DNA of 64,000 nucleotides from Pirellulaceae bacterium (lineage in GTDB: Bacteria > Planctomycetota > Planctomycetia > Pirellulales > Pirellulaceae): NCBI GenBank assembly GCA_018402565.1, contig JAGYIQ010000003.1:261746-325745 (forward strand), given 5' to 3'. Below the pieces are notes generated by a model. The model made no database searches. It was not told the origin of the DNA and worked only from the letters and a program-made list of their open reading frames with translations. Position 1 is the stretch's first letter, and each line of letters begins with the position of its first letter. Below are positions 34,854 through 44,784 of this stretch, piece after piece. The position numbers were made by a program, and so were the translations under genes.

Positions 34854-36215
34854 TCAGCCGATCGGCAGCTCTTCGTCACTGTCTCCAAAGCGTTCCAAGT
34901 CCAAGCCGTTGCGACGGAGCATCGCCAAGTACAAGTTGCACAACGGTGCTTGCCCATCCCAAGCCAAGTGGCGGCCGGATTGGACGGTGCCGTTGCCGCC
35001 GCCAGCCAGCAAAATTGGCAAATTGTCGGGATCGTGGCGATTGCCGTCCGACATGCTGGAGCCGAACATGATCAAGGAGTGATCCAACAGGTTGCCCTCA
35101 CCCTCGGGGGTCGCCTGTAGGCGTCGCAGGAAGCGAGCAAAGACCTCCACATGCCAGCGATTGATCAATTGGTACTGCCGGATCTTGTCCGTGTTGTGTT
35201 CGTGGTGGGACAGTTCATGGTGACTGTTGTTCACGCCATCCAAGAATGAAAAATTGCGCCCCGACACGTCATTGGCAAACATCAGCGAGCACACCCGCGT
35301 GGAGTCGGTCTGGAACGCCAGCACCATCAGGTCCAACATGATGTTGATGTGATCGCGGAAGTCCGTCGGGATCCCGGGTCGCTGGTCCGCCAGGAACTCG
35401 GGTTCGATCTCGGGCTCCCACGGTCGCTGTTGTGGCCGCGTGGCGAACTCGATTTGTTTCTCGACCGCTCGGACCGAATCCAGGTACTCGTCAAGTTTGA
35501 ACTGATCGTCGCGTCCCAGCTTCTGTCGGACCTTGGCCGCATCCTCCAAAACAAAGTCCAGCAGATTGCGGTAGGAGTCGGCCCGCTGCGTGTCCCGTGT
35601 GATCCGTTGACCGAACAATCGCTCGTAGACCATCCGCGGATTGATCTCTTTGGCCACGGGTCGGGTCGGGGACTGCCATGAGATATGCGAACCGTACAGT
35701 CGCGTGTAGCCGACGTTGCTGTCCACACCGCTGATGACCGGCTCGGTGCCCAACTCCAGCGACGGCAGCGGGGTCTGTCCCGCCAAGTGCTGGGCCAACA
35801 ATTGATCAACGGAGATGCCACCGCTGCTGATGTCCTTGCCCGTGGTCTTGGCCACCGGCATGCCGGTCAGAAAGTTGGCGGTCTTGGCATAGTGACCGTC
35901 GCCGCCGTGACTGTGCTGCTTGTCCAGGCCGCTCAGCACCAGCACCTGCGAACGCAAGTCGCCCAACGGTTCCAACGAGGGCGACAAACGGTAGTCGGCC
36001 CCGACCTCCTGCGGCTTCCAGTCCTGTTCCCACACGCCGTTGGGAAAGTAGATAAAGGCGTTCCGCAGCGGCGGCCCGGCGGCGCCCGTTGCCCCACTGG
36101 GTCGAGCCATGGCCCCGGCCGTGAAACCCGGCGTCAATGTCGCCAACCAAGGCAACGCCAAACTGACCTGCGCCCCACGCAAAAAACGTCGACGACTGAT
36201 CGGGGAGGATGACAT
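34854..36215 (-). CDS. Tat-exported DUF1552 protein
   Basis: A 453-residue protein from the ATG at 36215, with AGGAA upstream. The Tat signal is SRRRFLRGAQVSLALPWL (residues 7-24). The DUF1552 body contains NAFIYFPNGVWEQDW, LVLSGLDKQHSHGGDGHYAK, VGYTRLYGSHISW and the end NGLDLERFGDSDEEL. The family is typical of planctomycetes and usually lies beside a DUF1592 protein, as here (36 bases downstream of it). Members are predicted to be extracytoplasmic; the biochemical role is not established. Confidence 0.92.
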   Translation of the reverse strand: MSSSPISRRRFLRGAQVSLALPWLATLTPGFTAGAMARPSGATGAAGPPLRNAFIYFPNGVWEQDWKPQEVGADYRLSPSLEPLGDLRSQVLVLSGLDKQHSHGGDGHYAKTANFLTGMPVAKTTGKDISSGGISVDQLLAQHLAGQTPLPSLELGTEPVISGVDSNVGYTRLYGSHISWQSPTRPVAKEINPRMVYERLFGQRITRDTQRADSYRNLLDFVLEDAAKVRQKLGRDDQFKLDEYLDSVRAVEKQIEFATRPQQRPWEPEIEPEFLADQRPGIPTDFRDHINIMLDLMVLAFQTDSTRVCSLMFANDVSGRNFSFLDGVNNSHHELSHHEHNTDKIRQYQLINRWHVEVFARFLRRLQATPEGEGNLLDHSLIMFGSSMSDGNRHDPDNLPILLAGGGNGTVQSGRHLAWDGQAPLCNLYLAMLRRNGLDLERFGDSDEELPIG

Positions 36216-36250
36216 GGGGCGGTTCCTGTGGGGATCGGGCCGAGGACAAC

Positions 36251-38443
36251 TCAGGGAGCTGCTTGCGCGGCCTTGAAATAACGGTGGCGGAAGGGGTAAC
36301 TCAACACGAGGGTCTCGACCATCGGCACCACGCGACCCTGGTGGGCTTGCAAGGCCTTCATGGCATCGTCGATTACACAATCGTCGAACTTGGTCAGGCC
36401 ACGCCCCAAGGCAAAACCCAATAACTTGCGGACAAAGTGCCGCTGGAACTCCTCGCTCCGCTGCAGCACGACTCGCTTCAGTTCCTGAGGGCCGACAAAC
36501 GATTGGCCGGAGGGCAAGGTCCCCCGCGCGTCGATCGAGCTGCCCTGATCGGTCTCCCGCCATCGACCGAGGGCGTCAAAGTTTTCCAGGCCAAACCCCA
36601 AGGGGTCCATGCGATCGTGGCAGGCCGCACATTCCGGGTTCTGCCGATGCAGTTCCAATCGCTCCCGCAACGTGGCCGCTTGCCCGGTTACCGTATCGTC
36701 CAAGGCGGGCACCCCCGGTGGCGGCGGCGGCACTTTGGACCCCAAGATCTCCTCCAACAACCAACGGCCCCGCAACACCGGGCTGGTGCGACGCGGGTAC
36801 GACGTATGCACCAACACCGCTCCGGCCGTCAGCAGCCCGCCCCGCGGCGCATCGCCCACCGTCACCGGCTGCCAATCTGCCTCCGCCGACAACGACAAGC
36901 CATAGTAGGCCGCCAAGCGGCCATTCACTTCGATCATGGGGGAATCAATCAAGGTTTCCAGCGAGCGATCCTCGCGAAACAACTGACTGATCGTCCGGAC
37001 CACCTCTTCCCGCAAATCAACCGCCAGGGCCGGATCGTACTCGGGGAACTGCTCCGCGTCCGGCCGAGCGGTTGTCAGGAAGTTGGCCAACCCCAACCAC
37101 TGCAGGCCAAAGTTCTCGCCCAGGGCTCGGCTTCGTGGATCCTGCAGCATCCGCTGCGTCTGGGCCAAGATGTCCTCGTCTGTCGATAATCGCCCCGCAG
37201 CCGCCGCCTCCAACAAGGCTTCATCCGGCACCGAGGACCAAAGAAACAGAGCCAAACGCGTCGCCAATTCATACGGTGACAGCGGCTGCACGCCCCCTTG
37301 CGGCGACTCGGCCTCCACGACAAACAGAAAATTCGACGAAACCAGAATTCCCGTCATCGCCTGCTGCAGCCCGCGACGGTGCGACTCCGCCGTCACTCCG
37401 TTCGCCGCCGATTTCTCATCCGAGCGAGTCTCATCCGAACGAGTCTCATCCGACCGAGTCGCGTCTGCGGCATCCGTCGCCACGCCGCTGAATACTGCAA
37501 AATCGTACAACTGGAGCAATCTCTGCACTTCCACGTCTAGCACCGGTCGCCGCCAGGCTCGCCGGGCGAACCGCTCCAGCGTCACCTGGGCCGCTGCCCG
37601 GGCCGCCGGCGTCTCAAGTGCCACTCCCTGCCAGTGCGATTGCCACTCCGGCGTCGCTAGAGCTCGCTCCACCGCATCGGCCGCCACCGCTAAGTACTGC
37701 TCGACATGGATCGGCGAGGTAAACAGCGTTGAACCGTGCGTATCGAAACCCACACCACCGGCACCGTCGGAGGGGATCTCAAACCGAGCATCGACCGACA
37801 CTCCCAACAAATCACGGATGGCGTTGAGGTACTCGGTGCGTGTCAGGCGACGACTCATCACCACGCCCTGGTACCAGGCTTGGGTCTCGTCGGTGGCCAA
37901 CTTGCGGCAGTCGTCGTCCTCCGGTCGAGAATCCAACCAAGCGTAGATCTGGCCCTTTTGCGGATCAGAAAAACCCGGACTACCCGCCGGCGGCATTTCA
38001 TTGAGCCGAATTCGCTTGCCCACCTGATCCCAAACCGTCAATCGAGCAACCGCCGACTGACCGTCCAACAAGCCCGACAAATCGAACTCGCCGCTCGCGT
38101 CCTCACCACTGTGGCAATCCAAACAATGGCTCTTGATCAACGGCAGGATCTGTTGCTCGTAACGCTGCCCCCACTGCTGCAGGGCCTCCGCATCCTGAGC
38201 GGCTGCCCACCCCCCGCCGGCGGCGCAACAAAAAGTTAGGAAGAACCCACTCAATCCGACGGACGCACCCGAGGGCACCCCAAACCGACCCACCAACCAC
38301 GAGACAAAAGCCGACGCAGAACAAGCCCAGGAAGAAAACAACCCCGAGACCATAAAACGGCGGGGCGACGCTCTCAGCACCGTTTCGCTGGGCGGTATCA
38401 ACCACCGAGCGACTGACGCGAACAGACGAACAGGAGCACACAT
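36251..38443 (-). CDS. exported DUF1592-type cytochrome-like protein
   Basis: A 730-residue protein from the ATG at 38443; ATG 38353 is an alternative. A hydrophobic signal (VGLSGFFLTFCCAAGGGWAAAQ) precedes the first heme-type motif CLDCH (107-111), in a planctomycete cytochrome C-like domain. DUF1587-, DUF1592-, DUF1588- and DUF1585-like segments follow (LTRTEYLNAIRDLLGV; LFLWSSVPDEALLEAA; RRTSPVLRGRWLLEEILG). A second CxxCH, CAACHDRMDPLGFGLENFD, lies near the C-terminus. An SDETR five-residue unit repeats three times near 330, from a 15-base tandem repeat (37416-37460). It probably works with the DUF1552 neighbour. Confidence 0.9.
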   Translation of the reverse strand: MCAPVRLFASVARWLIPPSETVLRASPRRFMVSGLFSSWACSASAFVSWLVGRFGVPSGASVGLSGFFLTFCCAAGGGWAAAQDAEALQQWGQRYEQQILPLIKSHCLDCHSGEDASGEFDLSGLLDGQSAVARLTVWDQVGKRIRLNEMPPAGSPGFSDPQKGQIYAWLDSRPEDDDCRKLATDETQAWYQGVVMSRRLTRTEYLNAIRDLLGVSVDARFEIPSDGAGGVGFDTHGSTLFTSPIHVEQYLAVAADAVERALATPEWQSHWQGVALETPAARAAAQVTLERFARRAWRRPVLDVEVQRLLQLYDFAVFSGVATDAADATRSDETRSDETRSDEKSAANGVTAESHRRGLQQAMTGILVSSNFLFVVEAESPQGGVQPLSPYELATRLALFLWSSVPDEALLEAAAAGRLSTDEDILAQTQRMLQDPRSRALGENFGLQWLGLANFLTTARPDAEQFPEYDPALAVDLREEVVRTISQLFREDRSLETLIDSPMIEVNGRLAAYYGLSLSAEADWQPVTVGDAPRGGLLTAGAVLVHTSYPRRTSPVLRGRWLLEEILGSKVPPPPPGVPALDDTVTGQAATLRERLELHRQNPECAACHDRMDPLGFGLENFDALGRWRETDQGSSIDARGTLPSGQSFVGPQELKRVVLQRSEEFQRHFVRKLLGFALGRGLTKFDDCVIDDAMKALQAHQGRVVPMVETLVLSYPFRHRYFKAAQAAP

Positions 38444-38445
38444 GT

Positions 38446-38520
38446 GGCAGGCGGGGGGCAGGCGGGGGGCAGGCGGGAGTGCAGGGCGGGAGTGCAGGGC
38501 GGGAGTGCAGGGTAGGGCGG
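38446..38520. repeat. two adjoining G-rich tandem arrays
   Basis: About three units of 11 bases (GCAGGCGGGGG) are followed by three units of 13 bases (CGGGAGTGCAGGG). They sit immediately upstream of the DUF1592 start on the minus strand, so they lie in its 5' region, where they would form a C-rich leader. Confidence 0.88.
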
Positions 38521-38637
38521 CGAGCGGAGCCAAAGCACCGGCGTTTCCGAGGGACGCGGTAGCACCCGATCCAAACTTCCCAGGGGACGGATCAGGCAGC
38601 CCGCGCGACTCGGCCCGTATCGGCACTGTCCCTATTC

Positions 38638-38800
38638 GTAACCGTTCACGCCTCGTAGGGTGTCATGCAGCAAGTCGGGCTAACCGTACGATCGTTTGCG
38701 AGTCACAGCAACTCGAGAACGCTAGCGGTTTGCCCCGAGAACCATCCGACTTGCGGAATGCACCAGCCCCAAGGATGACCTCCCACCCGTGAACGGTTAC
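38638..38800. repeat. inverted-repeat pair, 163 bases
   Basis: Perfect 13-base inverted repeats GTAACCGTTCACG at 38638-38650 and its complement at 38788-38800 flank 137 bases with no gene. Short CCTATTC stretches also flank both arms. This resembles a small non-autonomous element, but only one copy is seen in the window. Confidence 0.55.
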
Positions 38801-38855
38801 CCCTATTCTACTGCACGCATCCGCCACAGCAACCGAAACCCACCGCGGCGGAGGC

Positions 38856-39876
38856 TCAGCCCCCATTCGACTCGCCACCACCCTGATTCTCAGTTGGCGG
38901 CGCCTGGCCCGGCGGGGTTTCGGCCGGAGGTGCTTCGGCCGGCGGTGCTGGCTCTCGCCACCCTGGTCGGAGGGGCTTCAGCCGGTGGGGCTTCAGTCGG
39001 CGTGTGCTTCAGCCGGTGGGGCTTCAGCCGGCGGGGCTTGGTTCCCGCCGCCCTCGGTGGTCGCCGGAGGTGTCTGACCGGGCAGGCCCGGGGCGCATCG
39101 ATGTTCAGGTTCTTCAGCGCGTCCAGATTCAGTTGCCCGTCTTGGTTCAACAGGTTTTGCAGGTTCTGCAGGTCCGGGGCCGGGCCACTCTCGCTGGGCT
39201 TCAAGCCGCAAACTTTTCCTGAAAGAGCGGATGTTCTCGTCCTGGCAACGCAGGGCACCGTCCTTGGCCAACCGGACCAACGGCGATCCTTCAATCTCGG
39301 AGACTTCTTGATACAGCTTCAGAGCGGCGTCAAACTCGCCCACCGCCTCGTGCGAAAACGCCAATGCGTACTTGGCCTGCTGTCGCAACAGGTCGTTGGC
39401 GTAGGGATAATCGACCACCTGCTTGAACCGCTCCATGGCGGACTTGATTTCTTCCTTCGCTTTGGCCGAGTCGCGGACCATCTTCTCAAGGCTGCATTGA
39501 GTTCGGTCATGCCGGCGGCTTGGGTCGCTACCGCGCCGACAAAGGTACCGCGAGCCGAATCGGCCGTGCCCTGTAGCGTCGAAACGCTGCTTGAACGCAA
39601 TCCGACGTTGATCGAATCCCATTGGTTGCTGACCGTGGCCTCGCGGCGGCTGAAATAAAACGCCGAAGCGGCCATCGCGACGACCACGACCAAGACGGCA
39701 GTGACCACCGGCGGACCATATTCCTTGATCGCCTTTTCAACCCCCGATTCGACGGCATCTTCCAGACTGGTACCCGGTGCGCCAGGCGGTACGGACGTCG
39801 GCACCCGAGCCGAACCGGGTCGAGTCGAGTCTTGGTCGTCGGAAGTGTTGGCAGGATTCGTTTTGCTAGTCGCCAC
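38856..39876 (-). CDS. YfgM-like membrane-anchored TPR protein (reading frame broken)
   Basis: Piecing frames together gives one bitopic protein. It has a cytoplasmic Ser/Thr/Pro-rich N-terminus, a membrane helix VVTAVLVVVVAMAASAFYF (about 56-74), then a TPR_21/YfgM-like region (AMERFKQVVDYPYANDLLRQQAKYALA and GEFDAALKLYQEVSEIEGSPLVRLAKDGALRC). A tail follows with DLQNLQNLLNQDGQLNLDALKNLN and Pro-Ala-Glu repeats. The frame shifts near 39489, 39220, 39100 and again in the low-complexity tail. The likely stop is the TGA at 38856-38858, after QGGGESNGG. YfgM relatives accompany the SecYEG translocon and chaperones in the envelope. Confidence 0.7.
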
Positions 39877-40028
39877 CGAGGTTCTCGCTATGGGGGCAGG
39901 CCCAGGGCCCGGGAATGACTGGAGATGGTTCGTTCAACTGACGTTATACGTGCGTTTGGCGGTGGATGCAAGGCAATAATCCCCCAACTCGCCTGGCGGA
40001 TAGGGGGATTGCCCGCGATACTCGAGGC

Positions 40029-40118
40029 TGGCTGATTTTTTTCAGACTTGCCCACGAATTCGCCGCCCGAATCAAGGAAGTCGTGAAAAAACACGACGCT
40101 TCCTCGTCAATCGAAATG
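40029..40118. repeat. dispersed inverted-repeat element, family 2, partial copy
   Basis: Read on the minus strand, this stretch aligns with the 49.1 kb element over about 90 bases. It shares GCATTTCGATTGACG, CTTGATTCGGGCGGC and GGGCAAGTCTG, but lacks the left terminal arm. It lies just downstream of the rpoZ stop. Confidence 0.7.
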
Positions 40119-40131
40119 CCTGGCCTGTTGC

Positions 40132-40377
40132 TTACAGGTCGTCCAGGTCCAGTTCCGGCGCTTCGGTCTGCGGTTCGGGACTGCGGAAAGCCACTTCGTT
40201 TTCAGGATCCAAGAAAATCTTGTCTTCAAAGATCTCCTGCAGGGCGATCGACATCCGGTCGGTCTTGGTGGTCGCGACCAAAGGTCCGAGCCCCGCGCGC
40301 CAACTGCACCACTCGCTTTTGCAGCAAGGTCGACAGCTTGAAGCGCCCGCCCACTTTGTTGACGATGTCTTCTTCTT

Positions 40378-40393
<16 letters not shown>
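40132..40393 (-). CDS. rpoZ: RNA polymerase omega subunit (frameshifted)
   Basis: The first frame from the TTG at 40393 reads [20 protein letters not shown] then [15 protein letters not shown]. The second reads [20 protein letters not shown] and ends in ELDLDDL with TAA at 40132. Both are omega-like and join if one base near 40285 is removed (giving [12 protein letters not shown]). It should assist RNA polymerase assembly. The start overlaps the gmk 3' end by 16 bases, and gmk-rpoZ is a common bacterial pair. The TTG start would become ATG if one T near 40391 were an error. Confidence 0.85.
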
Positions 40394-40958
<565 letters not shown>

Positions 40959-41002
40959 CCCACCGTTGCTCTGGTTCGCTCCCACACCCGACGCCCCCGG
41001 AC

Positions 41003-41932
41003 TCACTCCGATGTTCTGGACCATTTCCCGCAGCCGCTCAATGCAGGTTTTGATCTCGACGACCTGGCCGGCGATCCCAGCATCGTTGGCTTTGCTGCCG
41101 ATGGTGTTGGTCTCACGGACCAACTCCTGGATCAGAAAGTCCATCTTCCGACCCTGGCTATCCCGATCCTGCAGCAACTGCGAAAACTGCGTCGAAGTGA
41201 CTGCGCAACCGCACGGTTTCCTCCGAGAAATCGCAGCGATCAGCAAACACGGCCACCTCGCGAATCAAGTCGATCGACGGCCCTCCCGACTCGGAAGAAG
41301 CCGCAGCTAGCCCCGCGTCCCCGCTCCGAGCAGTCGCCAATAACTGTTGGATCCGCTCCAAAATTCGCTGCTGGTAGCTCTGGCTAGCCAACGGAGCACG
41401 ATGCTCGATTTCCCGCACACGCGCGGCAATCTGCTCAGATTCTCGCTCAAATCTCGGGCCATCGCCTGGCCTTCAACCGCCCGCATCTCGTTCAGCCCGC
41501 TCGATCGATTCACTGACCGCCAATTCCACGATCAGCCAGACCACCTCAAGGACTCAGCGTCGCCGCCGCCGTCGTCCGCCACGCCCGGCACAGACCCAAC
41601 AACGCGGCCAATAACTGAGGTTGTTGCCCCCAGTCCAACGTCCCGCCACAGAGCGACGCCACCTGCTGCTGGTAGCTGTGCAACACCTCCGGATTGATCC
41701 GGTAGCTGTTGTTCAACCCAGCAGCGGAGACCTTGAGGCTGACGTTCACCGTCCCGCGGCGGACCTGAGCCTGTACCAACCGCTCCACCCGCGGCGCCAG
41801 CTCGTTGAATCGCTCGCCACAACGCACCGCGACCTTGAGGAAACGATTGTTGACCGAACGAATCTCGGCTTGCACGGTGCAGCCCGCCTGCGACACCAAT
41901 GCTTGGCCCTGGCCCGTCATGCTGAGTAACAA
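41003..41932 (-). CDS. yicC: YicC/YloC-family endoribonuclease (frameshifted)
   Basis: The start is a TTG giving [14 protein letters not shown], the family hallmark; the N-terminal YicC domain contains [15 protein letters not shown]. Later frames give [31 protein letters not shown] and then [20 protein letters not shown], with [18 protein letters not shown] and [10 protein letters not shown] (DUF1814-like end). About five indels separate them. The natural stop is a TGA at 41003-41005 after VQNIE, visible if one G near 41009 is removed. As written, the frame runs into gmk. YicC proteins are hairpin endoribonucleases. Confidence 0.85.
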
Positions 41933-41949
41933 ATTACCGGCCTTTTACA

Positions 41950-42030
41950 GAGAGGAAACTTGTGCGGAGAGAAACTTTGCGGAGAGAAAACTGTGCGGAG
42001 GAAACTTGTACGGAGAGGAAACTTGTGCAG
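41950..42030. repeat. 15-17-base tandem array between yicC and secG
   Basis: Five degenerate units of the form AGAGGAAACTTGTGCGG. On the minus strand the array lies upstream of the yicC start and downstream of secG. Unit length varies from 15 to 17 bases. Confidence 0.85.
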
Positions 42031-42170
42031 GAAGGAAAGCAGCGCTGCTGGAATCGATCGCCAGGGAAATCAAACCAGCACCAATGAACGCCCCTGGGCT
42101 CGATCCCCAGCCGACCGCCAAACGTCGATGCACGTGGCAACTAGGCTTCAGCCGAGACGACTCGGCCCTG

Positions 42171-42214
42171 CGTTTACACCCGTGCGTTTACACCCGTGCG
42201 TTTACACCCGTGCA
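42171..42214. repeat. 14-base tandem repeat at the secG 3' end
   Basis: Three units of GCGTTTACACCCGT, plus a partial one, at the 3' end of secG. In the reading frame chosen for SecG, the first unit reached contains the TAA stop. Confidence 0.88.
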
Positions 42215-42857
42215 GCTACCACGTGCTAAGCGCCCAGCCGCCTCTCCGCCAGCCGCCTCTCCGCCGGTCGTCTCACTTCCGGTCGTCTCAGCGCCGGATG
42301 TTTCGCCGGCCGTGGTTTCTTCACCAGCGGTTTCGCCGCCCGTATTCTCTTCACCGGTGGTTTCGCCGCCCGTGGTTTCGCCGCCCGTGGTTTCTGCACC
42401 GGTGGTTTCGCCGCCCGTGGTTTCTGCGGCTGGCGGGTCGTTATCCAGTTCCAGGGGGCGATGTCCTTGAGCAGGTCCTCGATGCTCTTGCCGGCCGCTG
42501 GCTCGGTGGTCGCAGGTGGGGTTTGGGCCGGATCGGCGGGAGCCGGCGCCGTGCTGCCGCCCGAGGCACCTGGTTTGCGGTCCGCGACCGGGGTAACCCG
42601 CGGCCCCTGGATCATCAGAATGGTCAGCAAACAGAGCACAAACCAGAAGATCGCCATAACCGCCGTGACGCGGGTGAACGTGTCGCCCGCCTTGGCACCG
42701 AAGGCGCTGCTGCCACCGCTGCCGCCCAGGGCTCCCGCCAGACCGCCGCCACGCCCTCGTTGGATCAGGATCAAAAGATCATGAAAATCGAGGTGAAAAA
42801 CAGCAGGGATCCCATCACGATGTGGATGTACAGGTTCGCGAGTAACACGGTCGACAC
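42189..42857 (-). CDS. secG: protein translocase subunit SecG with long acidic tail (frameshifted)
   Basis: From the GTG at 42857 the protein reads [20 protein letters not shown] and TSIFMI; after a one-base gap near 42780 it continues [17 protein letters not shown], the SecG signature. A second helix is [18 protein letters not shown]. After [10 protein letters not shown] a further shift near 42455 opens a coherent tail of ETTGGE/ETTGAE-type repeats ending at TAA 42189-42191. The alternative frame gives a Lys/Pro/Arg-rich tail and runs to 42226. SecG assists protein export through SecYE. The gene lies downstream of tpiA, a frequent bacterial neighbour. Confidence 0.82.
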
Positions 42858-43023
42858 CTTCAAAAATTCCCCGAACGGAGCTGGCCGCTCTGACGGCACT
42901 CCCCTTCGCTGGTCAAGGCCGGTCATTAGACCAGGATTCTCAAATCGTGCAACGGCAGCCCACTCGTTGCACCCACTCACCATCAACGCCCACTCAACGC
43001 CCCACTGGCCAATCCGTGCCTTC

Positions 43024-43789
43024 TCAGGCCTGGACCAGCGCCTCGGCGGCAGCCACGATTCCCAGGAACGAGTCCGCCTTGAGCGAAGCACCGCCCACCA
43101 ACGCCCCGTCGATGTTCGGCTGAGCCAGGAGCTCGCTGGCATTGTCGGGCTTGACACTACCGCCGTAGAGGATCCGTACTTGGCCAGCCACCTCCGGCGA
43201 GAACCGGCCCTCCAACCACTGGCGGATCGTCGCGTGAACGGCCTCCGCTTGAGCCGGAGTCGCGACCTGTCCCGTGCCGATCGCCCAGACCGGCTCGTAG
43301 GCGATCACGGTCTGCAACATTTGCTCGGCGGTCAGCTCGGCCAAGCTGCCCGTGCACTGCTCCAGCACGACCTGGTCGGTTTGCCCGGCCTGCCTCTGCT
43401 CCAAGAGCTCGCCCACGCACACGATGGGCTGGAGGCCCGCCGCCAAAGCCGCCAGGGTCTTGCGATTGACTTGGGCGTTGGTTTCACCCAGCACGTTGCG
43501 GCGTTCGCTGTGTCCCAGAATCACCGAGGCGGCCCCCAGGTCCCGCAACATGGCACAGCTGATTTCGCCCGTGTACGCGCCGTCGGCATACTCACTCACC
43601 GTTTGGGCAGCCGACCACCAAGCCGGTACCGGCAGCCAGGACGGCCTCCAGATACACGGCCGGCGGGAAGACCGCCACCTCGGTCCGACCACCCTGCGGG
43701 CAGCCGGCCGCAATGGCTTGAGCCAGGCTCACACAAGTGGTCCGGCTCAGATTCATCTTCCAGTTGCCGGCAATCAGGAATCGTCGCAT
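43024..43789 (-). CDS. tpiA: triosephosphate isomerase (frameshifted)
   Basis: The N-terminus is [18 protein letters not shown], with catalytic lysine in NWKMN. After a shift near 43605 the second frame gives [36 protein letters not shown] with the catalytic histidine, [13 protein letters not shown] with the catalytic glutamate and [16 protein letters not shown]. All active-site residues are present, so one missing or extra base explains the break. It interconverts the two triose phosphates in glycolysis. The secG gene follows downstream on the same strand. Confidence 0.92.
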
Positions 43790-43953
43790 GGCAGTTGATC
43801 TCTTTCAGGAACGCGTCGGGGTTGGGCTTGGCACGGACACTCAAGGGGACGGAACGGGGCGTGGAAACGGGGCGTGGAATCGGGGCGTGGAATCTGGACC
43901 GCGGCAGAGACCGGCGGGAGCACGCTCCGCCGCCCCGGGCATCGGCGGGCGAC

Positions 43954-44276
43954 TCAGGCCTCGCCGCTGGGTGGATCAGAGCGGCGAAACACGGCCACGA
44001 TGTCCTCGACCGGGACGACAAACAGGTGATTGTCGCTCTCAAAATCCACGGGGATGGCGTTTTGGGATGAAACAAGACCTTGTCGTACTGCCGCAGCGGC
44101 AAGTCCTCATCGTTCTCAATCGCCGCGGAGATGGTCACGATCCGGCCTGTGATCGTCGGAATCTCGGCGTCGTCGGGCAGGGCGATCCCGCCCTTGGTCT
44201 GCCGCTTGGGCTCGTCTTTCCGCACCAACACGCGGTGCCCAATCGGTTCGACGTACTCAAAGGGTGGCGTGGGCAT
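43954..44276 (-). CDS. GroES-like co-chaperonin (frameshifted)
   Basis: From the ATG at 44276 it reads PPFEYVEPIGHRVLVRKDEP, then KGGIALPDDAEIPTITGRIV and QYDKVLFHPK. Adding one base to the T-run at 44060-44063 (an A-run on the coding strand) continues NAIPVDFESDNHLFVVPVED, IVAVFRR and a stop at 43954. The fold matches Cpn10, but the mobile-loop region differs from canonical GroES and no groEL is next to it. It may be one of the extra GroES-like proteins of planctomycetes. Confidence 0.82.
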
Positions 44277-44463
44277 GGAGGTCAATTTCAGCCTGTGGGG
44301 ACCAAAAACTTTGGGGAGGGATAAACTTAATCGCTCGGGGTAGGTTTTGGCAAGGCAACTTTTGGGCTTGTCAACGAAAATCATTTTGTCACAATACGCG
44401 ATTCCCACTCGCGAGGTGCCTGTGGGAGCCTGATTGGCAAAAAAGTGCCTGGGAGAACGACCG

Positions 44464-44736
44464 GTGACAAATCTGGACGCAAAACTACGAACCGAAAAGG
44501 GCTCCGCCGAGTGCGGCCGACTCCGTCAAACCGGACGGATTCCTGCCGTGGTGTACGGTGGCCAAGGCGGCAGCGTCGACGTTTCGCTGTGTGCCAAGCA
44601 GATCAGCTTGGCCGTTAGCAAGGGTCTGGCGAACTTCGAACTGCAAGGGGAACTGAACGAAAAGGTGACCCTGAAAGCCGTTCAGTACGATCCGTTTGGC
44701 ACTCGAGTCCTGCACGTGGACCTGCTGCGGGCCTAG
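44464..44736 (+). CDS. rplY: 50S ribosomal protein bL25, short form
   Basis: A 90-residue protein from the GTG at 44464, with GGGAG upstream; the ATG at 44434 is in frame. It reads LDAKLRTEKGSAECGRLRQT, then GRIPAVVYGGQG, and ends VQYDPFGTRVLHVDLLRA. This ends where single-domain bL25 ends (E. coli 94 residues), without the C-terminal domain of the Ctc type. It binds 5S rRNA. pth follows 48 bases later, the usual partner. It is one of only two genes between 38.8 and 47.5 kb that look intact. Confidence 0.85.
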   Translation: MTNLDAKLRTEKGSAECGRLRQTGRIPAVVYGGQGGSVDVSLCAKQISLAVSKGLANFELQGELNEKVTLKAVQYDPFGTRVLHVDLLRA

Positions 44737-44784
44737 GCCAAACCAGGAGCTGACCTTCCCTTCGATGAAGCTGGGGTTCCTCCG

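Larger units (their letters stand above)
38444..38855. other. gene-free region with G-rich and inverted repeats
   Basis: This 412-base gap separates the divergently read DUF1592 gene and the 3' end of the YfgM-like gene. It holds the G-rich tandem arrays (38446-38520) and an inverted-repeat pair (38638-38800). I found no credible coding sequence. Confidence 0.6.

Noticed and set aside
34625..36215. Integrated island next to tRNA-Leu
   Set aside because: There is no integrase, no second copy of the tRNA 3' end, and the neighbours are typical planctomycete genes.
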